Both the position numbers and the translations under genes were made by a program. The notes beneath the pieces are model-generated. The model saw only the letters and a list, made by a program, of their open reading frames with translations. It was not told the DNA's origin and did no database searches. Shown here piece after piece: positions 25,071 through 37,516 of a stretch of 64,000 nucleotides of DNA (within the stretch, counting starts at the first letter, position 1; each line of letters begins with the position of its first letter). Source of the DNA: Anarhynchus alexandrinus (Eukaryota; Chordata; Aves; Charadriiformes; Charadriidae); NCBI GenBank assembly GCA_008711295.1, contig VUYV01000016.1, positions 7,861,920 to 7,925,919 of the forward strand. The letters are read 5' to 3'.

Positions 25071-28000
25071 GCACACCAGTGGTAGAGTTCGGAGTGGCGA
25101 GTGGATGCCCCGGCAGGGTGGAGGGATGTGGGTTTGGTGCTGGAGGAGGGAGGAGGTTGCGTGGTTTGAGTTTTCCCTTGCCTCAGTTTTGGTTTATCGT
25201 AGGCAGGGGTTGCTCATGCCTTATGTACCCGACTCGGAGAATAAATGAGGCTGAATCCATGCGTAAGGTATTGGAGTTTTTGTAGGTTGCAGGCTACCTA
25301 AGAAACCCCACCCTCGTTTAATCTTGCTGCATAATTGATATGAGTGAGATGTTTCATATGACCAGAAACAAGCCGTTTGGTTTTGAGACTTTGAGAAACG
25401 TCATGAAAAATATTCACCAGAACCGGGAGCCTGATGCTTTCATGCGAAGGCTCCTGTCCCATCCCTCCCGGCCGGCCATTCCCAGGCCATTACTCAACGA
25501 AGGTGAAGGGAGAAACCACTGCACAACACCAGGGTTTGGGGTTTCTCTGGCAAGGCAAGCGCTCAGCCCCACGGAGGCTCTTTCTGCATCTCCTACCCCT
25601 CAAGCGGTCCTTCGCAAACCTTGCAGTGGCCAGAGAAGGCCACCCTGGGCACTAACGACATCCCTCAAATGCCCCATCCCCACTCACTGCATCAGGGCAA
25701 CGGGATGGCTTTGCCATCACGAAGCTGAGCACTGTGCGTGGGGTCCTGGATTGCCAAGGAAATACGCTGACATCAGCCTGCAAATCCTTCCCAGCAACAT
25801 TTTTATATCCCCAAGCCATGTTTTCATTTAGCACCAAGAACGAACCCCCCCCTCCCAGCCACCTTTCCCCACCGCAGAAGCCAAAGTTCAGCCAAAGAAC
25901 CATGAGATACAGCTACACAACAGAGGAAACAGCACAAAGGAGTATGTTTGAGCAACACGGTAGTCGGTGAATACTCTTTAATTATTCCAACAAAAGAGAC
26001 AAAAAGCACATACCAGCTGACACTTGGCTGCGTCTCCACTGTACTAACTGGCTGCAATTAATGAGACAGCGGCACTGAAGCTAGAAAGAACCCAAGCCAG
26101 AAAGAAACCTCCCTGATTAATTAAAAATTACGAGAGACCCAGAAGAAAATCTCTCCCCACTCCTTCCACTCTGCAGCCAGCCGCGGAAAAGCTTGCCAGG
26201 AGAGGGGCAGGAGAAATCTGAAATGAAAGCAAGCCAGCCCCAAAATTCAAAGTGACGCTTCAAAACTGGCCGGAGAACTTGCAGGTTGTCCATCAACCTC
26301 GCGCAAATCATAAAACCCAGTGGCAGGTGGCCAGGGATGGCCTGAAAATGAATAGCACATCTGCGTTGTTAACATCATAGGAGACAACTTGCATAGATTT
26401 ATGCTCTGCTAATGCTCGTAAGGTGTTGCAAAGCAGTGAGGATAGATGATACCTTTGATGAGCCAAGAGCTGGAGCAGGGCGGGACCTGCGCCGAGACTA
26501 GGGAGAAGTGGCACACAGCCAGCGTAGCTTCCCGGCTTCAGCAAAACCCTCGTCCTGCGAGAAGCAAACCCTCGGCCGGGAGCTGGGGATGAGCAGCCTT
26601 AGCTCAACTCTGGTCCTTTACTGAATCAAACCCGAAAAGAACCATAAACCAGAAAGGAACGTAACATCAATGGGATTGAACTGCCACAAAAATTGTCTCC
26701 AAGAAAATATTTGGGTTTGATCCAAGGCTCGGCAGTCAGTGGTCATCTTTTCACCACTTCTAATGGCCTTTGGATCTGATCACTGTATAACATATCTTGT
26801 TCATTTCTTGCCAACATAGAAAGCTATAAAAAAGCCAAGAGAAATCCATTAGTTTTAGACAACAACAGGGCGATAACGCTTACCGACTTCACAGCTGTTG
26901 TGGAGACTAGTAGCATTTTCAGTCCATTAAAAGATGTAAACCCTGTTTTAAACACAAAGTACTATTAGTAAAAATACCCAGACATCAGAAATAATTTGCA
27001 TTTGCATTACTCTAACCTCTTTCAGCTCAGACGTTAGTCTCAACCTCCTTAGTATGTCAGATTCATACAGGAGTCACACAGACATATATATGAGAATACA
27101 GATGTATAAAAATATACATATTACAAAAGAAACTAAAATCCTAGCCAACTAGCCAAGCCTCTTTTGTATTAAAAGACAATGGCTTGATTTCCTCCTCAAT
27201 TTGCACTAGTACAAATGTAGGTACTAATCACCCTCTCACTGAGTGAGCCCTGATTGCGTATTGAGCATATCTCATTGCCTGTCCTGCGACACCCACGTCA
27301 CACAAATTTAGGTGCACGTGTGTGCATCTGGAAGGCATCCAGATGGGAGCAGAACTAAACAATGGTTTCATCTCCAGCCTCTTTTTCCTCTTTCCCAGCG
27401 CTGGCACTGCCACACGGCCTCACAGCTCTGTGCTCAGGAAGATGGAGAAGAGCAGTTTGGGGTGCAGCAGGAACACAAGAAGGGTAACCACCCATTGCTG
27501 GGTCACTTCAGCTCACGCAGCTGTTGCCACGCAAAAAGAGGCTCTGCAAGGGGGATATACGCTGTACGCGTTGGCTCATGTACACCTCAGATAGGTAAAA
27601 CTAAAGGGTTTCGAAGGTAAGCATTAACGCGCCCGTGGCCCTCAGTGAGATGCCCTGCAAACCTTCAGCAGTGGGAGATCTCCCGGCTGATGGGGCAGCA
27701 GATCTGGAGCATGGCACTACTGACTTGCTTCACCTGCAGTCTGTGGTGCAAGAGCTCCGGTCGCCACGGAAATGATGGACCGGCATCTTTTTTCAACATA
27801 CTTGAGCTGGAAAAAAAAAGCAAATTCTGATGTTAGTGTTCATCTTTTCATAAGTGAGTCAGAATTCATCCCCTGGATGGTCTGACTATGCAGTCCACTT
27901 TCACCCAGTACGCACCACTTCAGCTTACCCCATCTATTTTATTAACAGAATTAGTATAAAGATTTACACAATCTTTAGAAGACTTTCTGCCGTAAACTTA

Positions 28001-31000
28001 ATTTGCCTTCTCTGTCACTCATGGGAAATCAAGGACTGAGATAATCAATGAAGTTCACAGGAGTTCCTGAATCAAAAAAAGTCCTGAGAGAACAGAGTTT
28101 CTGTGTCAGGGTGCACTCAGGTGTTAATTCAGGCAAATACATTATTTTCTTCAACCCTGCTAACCCACACGCTCGGTGATAATAACCTTCATGTTAGATT
28201 GCTTTGACCCATCACCACTGTTCAGGATTTGGAGAACGATAGATTCTAGTCCTGGCTTTTTGCCACATCAAATAAAATGAAAAAGCAATTTATACAGCCT
28301 CTTGGAGGAAAATGACAGCGCTCAAAGGAAAGGTGCTCAAGATAAAATTTAATTTAGGTGTGATGAGCTTCACACATCTCTCCTGGGTAAATCAGTCAAT
28401 GAAGTTTCCATCTCATCCATTAGATGGGTTAGACTATTTTAAACTTTTTTAAAAAAACTCTTACAGAGCAAGCCAGGAGATAAGATCAAAGATATTAATA
28501 AAGATGGTTAAAACAAGGCAACAACTAAAAAAAATTGTAAGGTACCATCAGCCTGGGGCAGATCCAGAGGGAATCCGTACCATAGACCAACCGAGATTTC
28601 CAGGGAGCTGAGAGGTGCCGTTGATGCAAGGCAGCTGGAGGTGGCTCCTTCACCACCCTCGGGATCTGCTCCCCTTTTGCTGACTCTTGACTGGACGCCA
28701 CTTTGTGCTTTCGGAGCCTTCATCAGCTTGGTGCAGCAGCGTTTCACGTAACCGCGGGCTCTGGAAGACAACGTGCGCAACAGGCATGTGGGGAACAGGC
28801 CAGATTTGTGTAAGAAGGTACCTAAAGCCAAGGTGAAGCAGTAACTATTTATCTCATATTTATATATGATGCAAAGATACTGCTGCCAGCTGCAGGCTTT
28901 TATATACTAAAGCACTTCTGGTCAGCACGGGGACAGTGGCCAACTGTGCATGGGAGAAAGAACACAAAATGCATAGGGCAAAACGACAACAGACACCATT
29001 AACACCTTCTTTTTCAGGGTTGGAGCAGTAGAATACAAATAAAACCTATTTTGTGTGTATTTAGGTGCCCATCCACCATTCCTGCTTCCTCCTGCTGGCC
29101 CCCCCCAACACAAACGCTGCCTTTCCTCAGTGTGAAGTTCAGTATATAGCTGTATCCTTACAGGGACCAGCGTCTTAAGGGGGGGGGGGGAGAGAAAAAA
29201 AGGCACCCCAGCAAAGCCCACTTGTGATCACTGCTGCCAGAGGAGGCCCATGTAAAGTGTTTGCCCAGCTAATAACTCTTCCCCTGCAACAAAATGCCTC
29301 GAGAGCACAGAAGCAAAACAGCAATTTGACCCTGTCAAGATCCTCCGCGGCAGTAGGAGACGGTAAAACATGAGGTGCTACCTCGTTCTTCACCTCTCCC
29401 CGTCTCCTCCGCCCACAGGGGACTCCGCAGCTTCCCCGGATATGGAGCTGAAGGTCAGGTCTGCCTGGGCAGGATGAGTAATTAACGGTGAGCGCTTAGA
29501 GCAAACATGCCCCCACATTGGGCGTTAATCAATCAGCTCCCTGATCTCTAATTGCCACATTGGCCAGGGTTTTCCCCTCTTTGTATGAACACAAGGCCGA
29601 CGTCACTCTGGTCCCTGCTTGCTGTGTTTTCACGACCGGAATCTAAAAGAAACCCAACCTGCTCAGTGCGGATGAAGTTAAGAAGAGACAAGGAGGTGGC
29701 AAGGTTAGCTACTGGCAGCTTATGCATGAAGGAGAGAAACGAGAAAGTCCTGGGGGGGAGGGGGAATGGAGGATTTTCCTCCCACAAAAAATGCAAAGAG
29801 ATTCAGGAAAAGGAGAGAAACAGGAGGAGCGAACAAAATGAGAAAGCACATGTGAAAGTGGGGAAAAATGGTAACATCACTGTGGTGCCAGGAGTGCTTA
29901 GGGAAGCAGCCTCCCTCGGTTAAAAATGCCATGTTGAGAGAGACGCTCGGAGAATCAGAAAACCGGGAAGGATACGTAAAGTCTCTGCTGCAGACGAATA
30001 TTGGGAAATTGGAGCATATGCTACCCAGCGATAAACACCCCTCAGTGTGGAACGAATTAACTGAGGATCTCGCAGCGCCCAGACGCTTAATTAAGCAAAC
30101 TCTGAACAAGCCATGTAGGGTGGAAAGCAGAGCAGAGCCACCTGAACACAGCGGTAACTGATGGAGCATCTCACTACGAGAGAGGGGTCACCCAACGCCA
30201 CGTGCCGGGCTGGCACCGCAGGCTCTTCACCATGGGTCAGGAGGCAGCAGGACCAGCAGGTGGAAAGGGCAGAAGGTGCCTGGGGGGCTCCTGCCCAGGA
30301 TGCTGCACTGCCAGAGCCTTGAAGCAGAAAAGCTTGTACCCGGTTTGGAAAGCGAGCGAGTGATAAAGGGTGTTCCAACACGCTGCGTGATCAGAGCCCA
30401 AACTAGAGGGAGGTATGTCTAGACACCGCAGGCCAACATCGCTTCAGGATGAGACGGGTCAACGGGCAAAGGTCTGAAAGCACCATCCCACACCTCTACC
30501 GGCACAAGTGGGCTTTTCTCCTCATGTCCCTTGGCCTCCAGCAACTTCCAGTTGTATATTTAAGACAGCCTTTGCTCTGTCAGCCCCTGGCAAGGGCCGA
30601 AGGTGGAGCAGTTCCTCTGGCTGGCCCGTGCCACCCTGGGAAACCCAAATGTAGTAAAGCAATAGGACTTGAAGACTCATAGCAAGCAAAAACTCACATC
30701 CCCTGGTTGAATTTCAGGGTCATTACCTGACTGAATCAAATTGCAGCACGGTTTGGTTGAATAATTAATTTCTTCACATGCACACAAAATAAGAAAGGAA
30801 ATGCTACCGATACCCTGGGTTTCAGAAGGCTCAAAGTATTTACCTGTTCTCCACCCCACTGGTTGGTGTTCAGGGCTTCAGCCATGAGCTCGGCCACCCC
30901 TACAGTCTGAGGGAAGAGTTACATTCTCACATAAATGATTTCCTTCTACTTATATTCTTAGGAACAACCTAAAATTCTAAAAAGCCGATTTGCCAAGTGT

Positions 31001-31740
31001 CCAGAGGGATGGCAAGCGCCTGCCTAGAGGTTTGCGGCATTCCTCAAAGACTCTGGTAATTTCCCAGGAGACAGTGACTAAACAAATTCAGCCTTTCATC
31101 TGCAGCCTCCAGTTAAATTGCATTCGATGCGTAAACTTGGGAACACAGCCTGTAGTCTTATCTTCCTTGTTTTTCCACAGCCGGCTCAGCCACGCAGCAG
31201 AGCAAAGCCCTCTTTCAGAAGCACCTCTCCTAAACCAAGGACTTGGCTTCAAAGCCTCCGTATTTCTGCAAGGGAGGAGATTTTGACCATGTTGGCTTTG
31301 GAGTTGGGTCAACTTCTTGGAACATTTGTCTTCAGCTTCCAGGCTTACCTGCACTTAACTCTGCGATCCCTCTAAGGTGTAACAAGGACAAGATTTGGGT
31401 CAAACCCTTAAACTCCTAACAGAAAGTCATTCAGGAGCCCCTAATAAACTCCTGGAGAAGATATCTAATTTTAAAAAAAATTTAAAGAAAAACCTCACGG
31501 GCTAATTAAGCCTCCCCTCCTGAGCACTCTGACTTCTGATTTTTATCAGTCCCCACGCTGGATTCCTTGCTGTGCATGTTAATGGTCTTTTCGCGAAAGT
31601 CTGGTTAATTCTCTTGACACTAATTCCAAGGCATTATTTTTGAGTTAAACATACGTACTGCAACAATGAGATGATCTAACAAATTTAAAAAAAACAATCT
31701 AAAGGAAAGCCTAGCTGATACTACAGGACAGGAGAAGACA
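25071..31740. other. Non-coding single-copy sequence, no gene recognised
   Basis: The longest frames here (163 codons plus at 25340-25831, 149 codons minus at 30169-29720) carry no recognisable domain and lack splice or start context. A G12 run sits at 29179-29190. A 12-bp perfect palindrome, GCTTAATTAAGC, lies at 30085-30096. An acceptor-like pyrimidine tract at 27371-27398 is followed 85 bases on by GTAACC, but both possible frames across it look like chance. Confidence 0.5.
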
Positions 31741-32040
31741 TAAAGGTCCGTAATGGTTTCCAACCCCGGCAGCGTGAATGCCGCCGTAGTGATTTACAGT
31801 CCTGCTGTACGGAGAGAGGACACGGCTATATCCCCGGAGGTGAGCAACGCCAACAGCGCAGCCGGGAACAACCTTGGCTCCTGTTCGCAGGGTGAAGGAG
31901 GAATTCACAGCGTCTCAACAAACCTGTCAGGTTTCCGACCAAATCATTAGGAAATACCAAGCGGAACGCAGTTGCCGTTCCCCACACGCCTCCCAGTGCC
32001 AAGGCTGGCATGACAGGGTGGACACCGACCGCCACGCTTT
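31741..32040. other. CpG-dense patch with short ORF (orphan CpG island candidate)
   Basis: Hand count over 300 bases: 21 CpG and about 57% G+C, so observed over expected CpG is roughly 0.85, which meets the classic island thresholds. On the plus strand a frame starts at an ATG followed by G (31753), and after 29 codons meets a donor-like CCGGAG|GTGAGC at 31840. The frame also continues unspliced to 31950. The peptide is not recognised. The patch could be a small promoter or first exon of an unknown transcript, or a regulatory element. Confidence 0.45.
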
Positions 32041-34395
32041 GCTTCTAGCAGGACAGCGAAGCCTTTTACCACCCGTGCCATTAATAGCACTGATTTGGCA
32101 TTCGCACTGCCTGCACAGACAGATCCCTTCCCCTATTCTTGCCTTACAGTCATTTGCATGGGCTTTTCAAGCACCAGCACCGCTTATTTTTCATGCCCTC
32201 CTAATTTTGCTTTCAGGTGAAAGGCTTGGCTGCGCTTTCATTCCTGTGGTCCTGGTGAGGAAAACGTGCTGCATTTTAATAGGTTCAGGTAAATCTTCCG
32301 AAGTCTGAGGATTTTATCAAATTCTGCACTTCATCTGCTGACTGATCTCATCCTTTCATCTTGTCTCATTCATTCGCTGGGAGGAGAACTCCAGCCTTCA
32401 AAACTCTCCCGCTCCCACCTTTCCCACAGCCATGCGGCTCACTCTGCTGTTTTCTCTCATCTGATTTGGTTAGTGATATTGTTCACCTCTGATGTGTGGG
32501 CAAATCACAGCTCAATCTCAGCAGATAACAGGAGGTCCACCCAGCTCCCGCCATCTCTGCCTCACGCTTTTATGCAGGAGGAGGTTCAGAGAGGAGCTGA
32601 GAGGCGGTAATCAGAGCGCTCTCCCCAGTTGATTTTTGCAGGCTGAACCCGCTTTAATTATGCTCGCCCATGAATTAAATATCACCCCTTCCCCTAAGCA
32701 CACCCTGGGCTCTGTTTGCCAGGCGGCTGCGGGGAGGGAGCGCAGCCCACGGCGGCCGTGACTCACACTCGGTTGCAAAGGGAACCTCTGCACACATCTC
32801 CTTGTCCCATGCAGAGCTATTAATGGGCTCACACTTACACGGCGGAGCGCGTGTACAGGCACACGCGTGAAGCGAGCGTACATAACACGTTCAAACACAC
32901 ACACATGTTGTGCTTTGTTTGTGAAACGTGTGTTCTCATGAACCAGGGTGGGTGGTCTTCACATGCGCTGAGGTGGGTGGAGACTCAGCATAATCCTCAA
33001 ACCTGACACGCATCCTTCATACTTCTCAAACATGCGCTCAGGGCATCGCTGCACAAATCCCCCCGCAGCTTCCCAGCACGTATTTCCCTTATCCCCTCCC
33101 CAGTGCCTTTATCGGGGACACTTGAGGGACAGGTGAAGGCAACAGGGTTTGCTTGACAGACATAATATCCACAGGGAAGTAAGATACAAACGGCAAATAA
33201 GAGCCTTTATCAACCTGGAGGTGGATCATGGCATTTAACAGGAAGAACGAGAAACCCCTGAGGAGCTGGGAAAAATGGAAGTGGAACGAAGCTCAATATT
33301 GCAGAGAGAGGGTCACGCGTTTGGGGATTACCGGAACATCGACTCTGTTGGGGGTGCACGAGGCGAGCGTGTGTTGGGGGTTAGTAAAGCAAAGCAAAAG
33401 ATGACAAGATTTCGACAAGGGAGCTCTGCTGAACCTCCATAGCTCACAGCTATGCAGGAGGGAAACTTCCTCCTAAATGGGAGTAGGAAAAAATATTTAC
33501 AGTGGAGCCAGAGATGCCAATATCAGCGTACGAGCAATTGGTGCCACATTTACCATACAGCAGTGAGATTTCTGGGGGGTATTGCTTAGCTCTTACTGCT
33601 GCTGTGAGCATGTCTGCCCTGTAAATTATCTCTCAGTGGAAAATTATGCCTGTTATTTCTGAGCAAGTGGGGAAAGGAAAGCTCTGTGATGAGACACCGA
33701 GAGAGTCTGGCCAGGGGATTAGCTGGAAGGTTGGGTTTGCTTACTTCCAAGCCTTCCTGGGCCAGCTAACTCACAGCTACCACCCCAGCCTCCCTAATAG
33801 ATGTTTATTAATACGAAGATGTACACATGGATGCTCTGCCTACACCTAAGACAGAAGAAAAAAAAGGGGGTGGGTGGTGGGTTGTGCTGTTTGATTTTGT
33901 CCAGCCCAATCAAGATAAGAGGCGAATTCTGGGTGCTTCCAGATGAACTGCTGGGAGGTACAGGGAAGGCTCTGCCAATCCACACTAACCCATCAGCTGA
34001 AGGAACACAGAGGCTTTCACTGGCACCAACCGGTTGTGCAGTCACTGGTCCTTCGAGTGCCCTTTGGCCGCAGAGCCCGCTCCTTCCCTTGGCACACAGA
34101 GAAAGCTCACGGCAAAGACGAGGACAATCCCGCATCCGCCATCTACTGCCAGTATTTCCTCCAATTTCTGTTGCAAATAACATTTTATTCCTATATACAT
34201 TAACCTTGAAGCAGCTTGGCGTTACTCAAGCAAAGATCATTTTTAAAAGTTAGCAGGAGAAAGGCACTCTGTTTCTCTCCCAGGCTGGGAATGTTCTCAA
34301 AGACCTGTGAGCTAATTCGGTGGGAGAATACGTGGAGCTGCTCCGCTTCCTGGGGGATTTCCTTGCTACGTTTTCTTAATATCACCTCTCAGTTG
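32041..34395. other. Non-coding single-copy sequence, no gene recognised
   Basis: No repeat or exon supported. A short CA-like run lies at 32894-32905. An A-run followed by G-rich GGGTGGGTGGTGGG lies at 33857-33882. Open frames are unremarkable. Confidence 0.5.
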
Positions 34396-34530
34396 TCAGT
34401 TCTTTTCTGTACGCATGCCCTTCTCCAGATTAACTTTCGGGCAGGTGAAGTCCCCAGCCAGATAATTTTGTGGTGAAATCACTGGATGTTGCAGGCTTCT
34501 ATAGATCCCGGCGAGAGCAACGCATATGTA
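34396..34530 (-). mobile_element. Probable ancient CR1-like LINE endonuclease remnant
   Basis: The minus frame reads GIYRSLQHPV and then NYLAGDFTCPKVN, which lines up with IYKQLAEV...LVLVGDFNFPDV of the clear CR1 fragment at the left edge of the window: the spacing matches and the GDF core is kept. The Asn of GDFN is changed and the neighbourhood is diverged, so this would be an old copy. The match is short and could still be chance. Confidence 0.4.
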
Positions 34531-35485
34531 CAACCCATCACTCACGGAGAAAAGCCAGACAGAATTAAGAAAAATCACTATAGAAAAATGAGACCGAATT
34601 AGCCAAAATTCACACGGTAACAATCTATCACAAGTGTATCACAAGGGACAGAGTTTCACATCTGAAAGGGCTTTTCAATCCACAGCTGAAGGGTAGTATA
34701 TAAATGCTACAGGTTATTTAAGTTGGCCTTTCAAGTAGTATAAATTGGCGAGTCAGCCCTAAATATTAATCATGAGATAAATGTTAAGTCAACCCGAGTT
34801 CTTTTTGTTGGGCTTCTGAGCCTGCAGGGTCGCATTTGTGAACATTTTTCCTAAGTCAGGAGGACTAAAGAAAAAAAAATGAAATGCTTTTTTGATGAAA
34901 GCTTATATTTGCAGAGAACTGAAGAATTCCCAATGCTGGGTGTTGTGTAACCCCCCAACACCATGAGACACACAGCAGCAGCTCACAACACCAAAACTGC
35001 TACAAAGTCATGTCTCCGCTGGTGCGGGCAAAGCCTTGGACCACTTCTTCCAGAAATGCTCTTCTGCGACATCTCACACCACTCCCTTTGGATGCTCACT
35101 GGTCAGCCTTAGGTTTGTGTGGTATACCATGATAACCAAATACAGTCTTTTTTTTTTTTTTTTCTCCCCGGAAAGCAGCTTTTTAACAAGAGCATAATAA
35201 TTTTTTTACAAAATATAACAAAGCAAATTCCTCCTTAGAGACATACCCAAACATACAGAAGAGGAACTCTTTGAGCATAGCCAGTGTTGGTATGAATCAT
35301 CCTTCTCTCCAGCCATTTAATTACTTCAGGATTAGGAAGCCATAAGTGATGGTCTGCACTTTTATTAATGAAAACATCCACTATTATTCTTTTATGTGGA
35401 GCAGCGGAGCACCTGGAGGCCTTCTGCAGCTGAGCCCTTTATGCCTGCACCCAGACTTAGGAAAAACATGTCCTCAAACACCTTT
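34531..35485. other. Non-coding AT-rich sequence, no gene recognised
   Basis: Contains a T16 run at 35148-35163. No exon or repeat family is recognised. Confidence 0.5.
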
Positions 35486-35526
35486 TGATGGTGACAGATT
35501 CGACTGCTAGTGATCCGGGTCTAATC
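35486..35526 (+). repeat. 41-bp exact direct repeat, left copy
   Basis: This begins TGATGGTGACAG and ends GGGTCTAATC. An identical 41-base copy is found at 35688-35728, immediately after the single N of the window. The two copies bracket a CR1 fragment. The length is too great for a normal CR1 target-site duplication, so a duplicated contig end is more likely. Confidence 0.95.
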
Positions 35527-35686
35527 ACAGAATCACAGAATCACAGAATTTTCAGAGTTGGAAGGGACCTCTAGAGATCATCTAGTCCAACTCCCCTGCT
35601 AAAGCAGGATTGCCTAGAGCACATTACTCAGGACTGCATCCAGGCGGGTCTTGAAAATCTCCAGAGAAGGGGACTCCACAACCTCC
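35522..35686 (-). mobile_element. CR1 LINE 3' end, broken off at an N
   Basis: The left end holds three copies of the AATCACAG-type CR1 tail repeat, followed by the reverse of the conserved CR1 3' block (GTTGGAAGGGACCTCTAGAG). On the minus strand the coding end reads EVVESPSLEIFKTRLDAVLS, again the CR1 ORF2 C-terminus. The copy ends at ACCTCC directly before the N at 35687, so its true 5' extent is unknown. It belongs to a different subfamily from the 12.2 and 37.0 kb copies and resembles the one at 39.8 kb. Confidence 0.95.
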
Positions 35687-35687
35687 N
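35687..35687. other. Single ambiguous base at a suspected assembly join
   Basis: This is the only N in the window. It lies between the truncated CR1 and the second copy of the 41-bp repeat, which suggests it marks the junction of two sequences that were not properly merged. Confidence 0.85.
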
Positions 35688-35728
35688 TGATGGTGACAGA
35701 TTCGACTGCTAGTGATCCGGGTCTAATC
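35688..35728 (+). repeat. 41-bp exact direct repeat, right copy
   Basis: Identical to 35486-35526 and followed by unrelated sequence (GTAAAGCAAC). If the join is an artefact, this copy represents the allele or contig without the CR1 insertion. Confidence 0.95.
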
Positions 35729-36952
35729 GTAAAGCAACTCTGAAATACTATACATTTAAAAAAAACCAACCAGTTAAGTCCTACAGGAACTGGCTTCGGG
35801 CATATTTGAGTGATAGGGGTGAACATGTCTTGCTGAGAAACAGCACTTTGAAGTTGCTCCCAACTGGATAATGAACAATTAAAAGAACAAATGAGTTACG
35901 GTAAGTAAAAGGCATGGGTCTGCCCACCGCACCCTTCGTCTCTGGAGCACAATGGCTTCGCGAGACTATTTCAAACAGGAGGAAGCATCTCCACGCAAAG
36001 GAGCGCTATATACCAGATCCGCACAGCGCCGGACTGCTGACAGTGCTCAGAAAAAGCCCATGTCAGCTTGCGGCCAAAAAGCTGCCTCTGCCTCACAAAC
36101 TCAGTGCCAGATGGATGACATGCACCAGACATGTAGCCCCAGGTTAGAAGATGCATCGTGTTCTGGTCGGAAAAAGGCACCTAAAGACTCATCTCAGCCT
36201 CATGGGAAGTATCATGACATCTGGCACCTAAGCACTTGCCTAACAGAAGGAAGGTTTAGCCCAAGCCCTTCTCCTGTCCCTCAACACGAAGACATGCTTT
36301 TCCAGGTGGTGCTGCAGTGCAGCACAGAGGCAAGCTCTCCAGTCCCTGATTTAACTGCTCAGTTAATTCTCATCTCATCAAGGCTGTCACCAATGTGGTA
36401 ATTGCTGTCGGGTCCTTTTTCCAGGCAGTGCATCGCACACCCAGCTCTGTGCCTACATGAGGGCAGTGCTGGGAAGGCTTCTGGGCTTCTCCTTCCACCC
36501 CACACAGGTAGAGCAAATCCATAGCTCAATTCCCTCCAGGGCAAGCAGGGGAAGGGATTTCCACCTGGGAAAACCTCCCTGAATTACACAGCCCCTTATG
36601 GGGCAATCTGTGCGGCACCCTGAATAGATAATAAATTACACTGGAGAAAAGAGAGACGCTGCTCAGGCATATAGGCTTTTCTTTTTCAAAATCAAGGCGG
36701 ATTCCAGTACTAAAACAAAAAACCAAAACAAACCAAAAAAAACCCTGAGGACAGCAATGGTAAATAATGCCTGCTGAGCCCCTCTGAGCTGTGCGGATGA
36801 CACCCAGGAGCTAAGAGATTCCTGAGTCATCTGCAAAAATGCCACCTGAGCAAAAAGCGCAGACAGGGACCAAAAGCAAAGATGCTTGGCCCAAGAGGAA
36901 TTAGATGCAAGCTACAGGCTTCCCTCAAGAAAGGATACCAATAGCTAAATTG
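35729..36952. other. Non-coding sequence, no gene recognised
   Basis: Single-copy DNA between two CR1 insertions. A 149-codon plus frame (35952-36401) and a second overlapping frame have no family signature. A donor-like CGGTAAGTAAA at about 35899-35909 has no matching upstream exon. Confidence 0.5.
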
Positions 36953-37516
36953 TAGAATCATAGAATTGCTGAGGTTGGAAGGGACCTTTAAGATCATCAA
37001 GTCCAACCACTAACCTACCCTGACAAAACCACTTCTAAACCACGTCCCTAAGCACCACATCTACCCGTTTTTTAAACACCTCAGGGATGGTGAATCCACC
37101 ACCTCCCTGGGCAGCCTGTTCCAATGTTTAATAACCCTTTCAGTGAAAAAATTTCTCCTAATACCCAATCTAAACCTCCCCTGGCATAACTTGAACCCAT
37201 TTCCTCTCATCCTATCACTTGTCACCAGGGAGAAGAGGTCAGGTAGTTGTAGAGAGTGATAAGGTCTCCCCTCAGCCTCCTCTTCTACAGGCTAAACAAC
37301 CCCAGATCCCTTAGTCGTTCCTCATCAGACTTGTCCTCCAGACCCCTCACCAGCTTTGTAGCCCTTCTCTGGACACGCTCCAACACCTCAATGTCCTTCT
37401 TGTAGTGAGGGGCCCAAAACTGAACACAGTACTCGAGGTGGGGTCTCACCAGTGCCGAGTACAGGGGGATGATCACTTCCCTAGTCCTGCTGGCCACACT
37501 ATTCCTGATACAGGCT
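36953..37516 (-). mobile_element. CR1 LINE, 3' portion, same subfamily as the 12.2 kb copy
   Basis: It starts with TAGAATCATAGAATTG and the conserved GGTTGGAAGGGACC block, then follows the 12234-12779 copy base for base with few differences, and extends about 55 bp further 5'. On the minus strand the ORF2 part reads [20 protein letters not shown] and then [21 protein letters not shown] 28-bp deletion relative to the 12.2 kb copy lies at the TCAG at 37239-37242. It shifts the frame, and the readable ORF ends at 37285. Similarity ends near 37516, the 5' truncation point. Confidence 0.96.

Noticed and set aside
25340..25831. 163-codon plus-strand open frame
   Set aside because: No domain, no repeat, ordinary composition, overlapping open frames; length is within chance for a 64 kb search.
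27399..27483. 85-bp plus-strand segment between an acceptor-like tract and GTAACC
   Set aside because: Two frames are open through it and neither gives a recognisable peptide; one weak donor is not enough.
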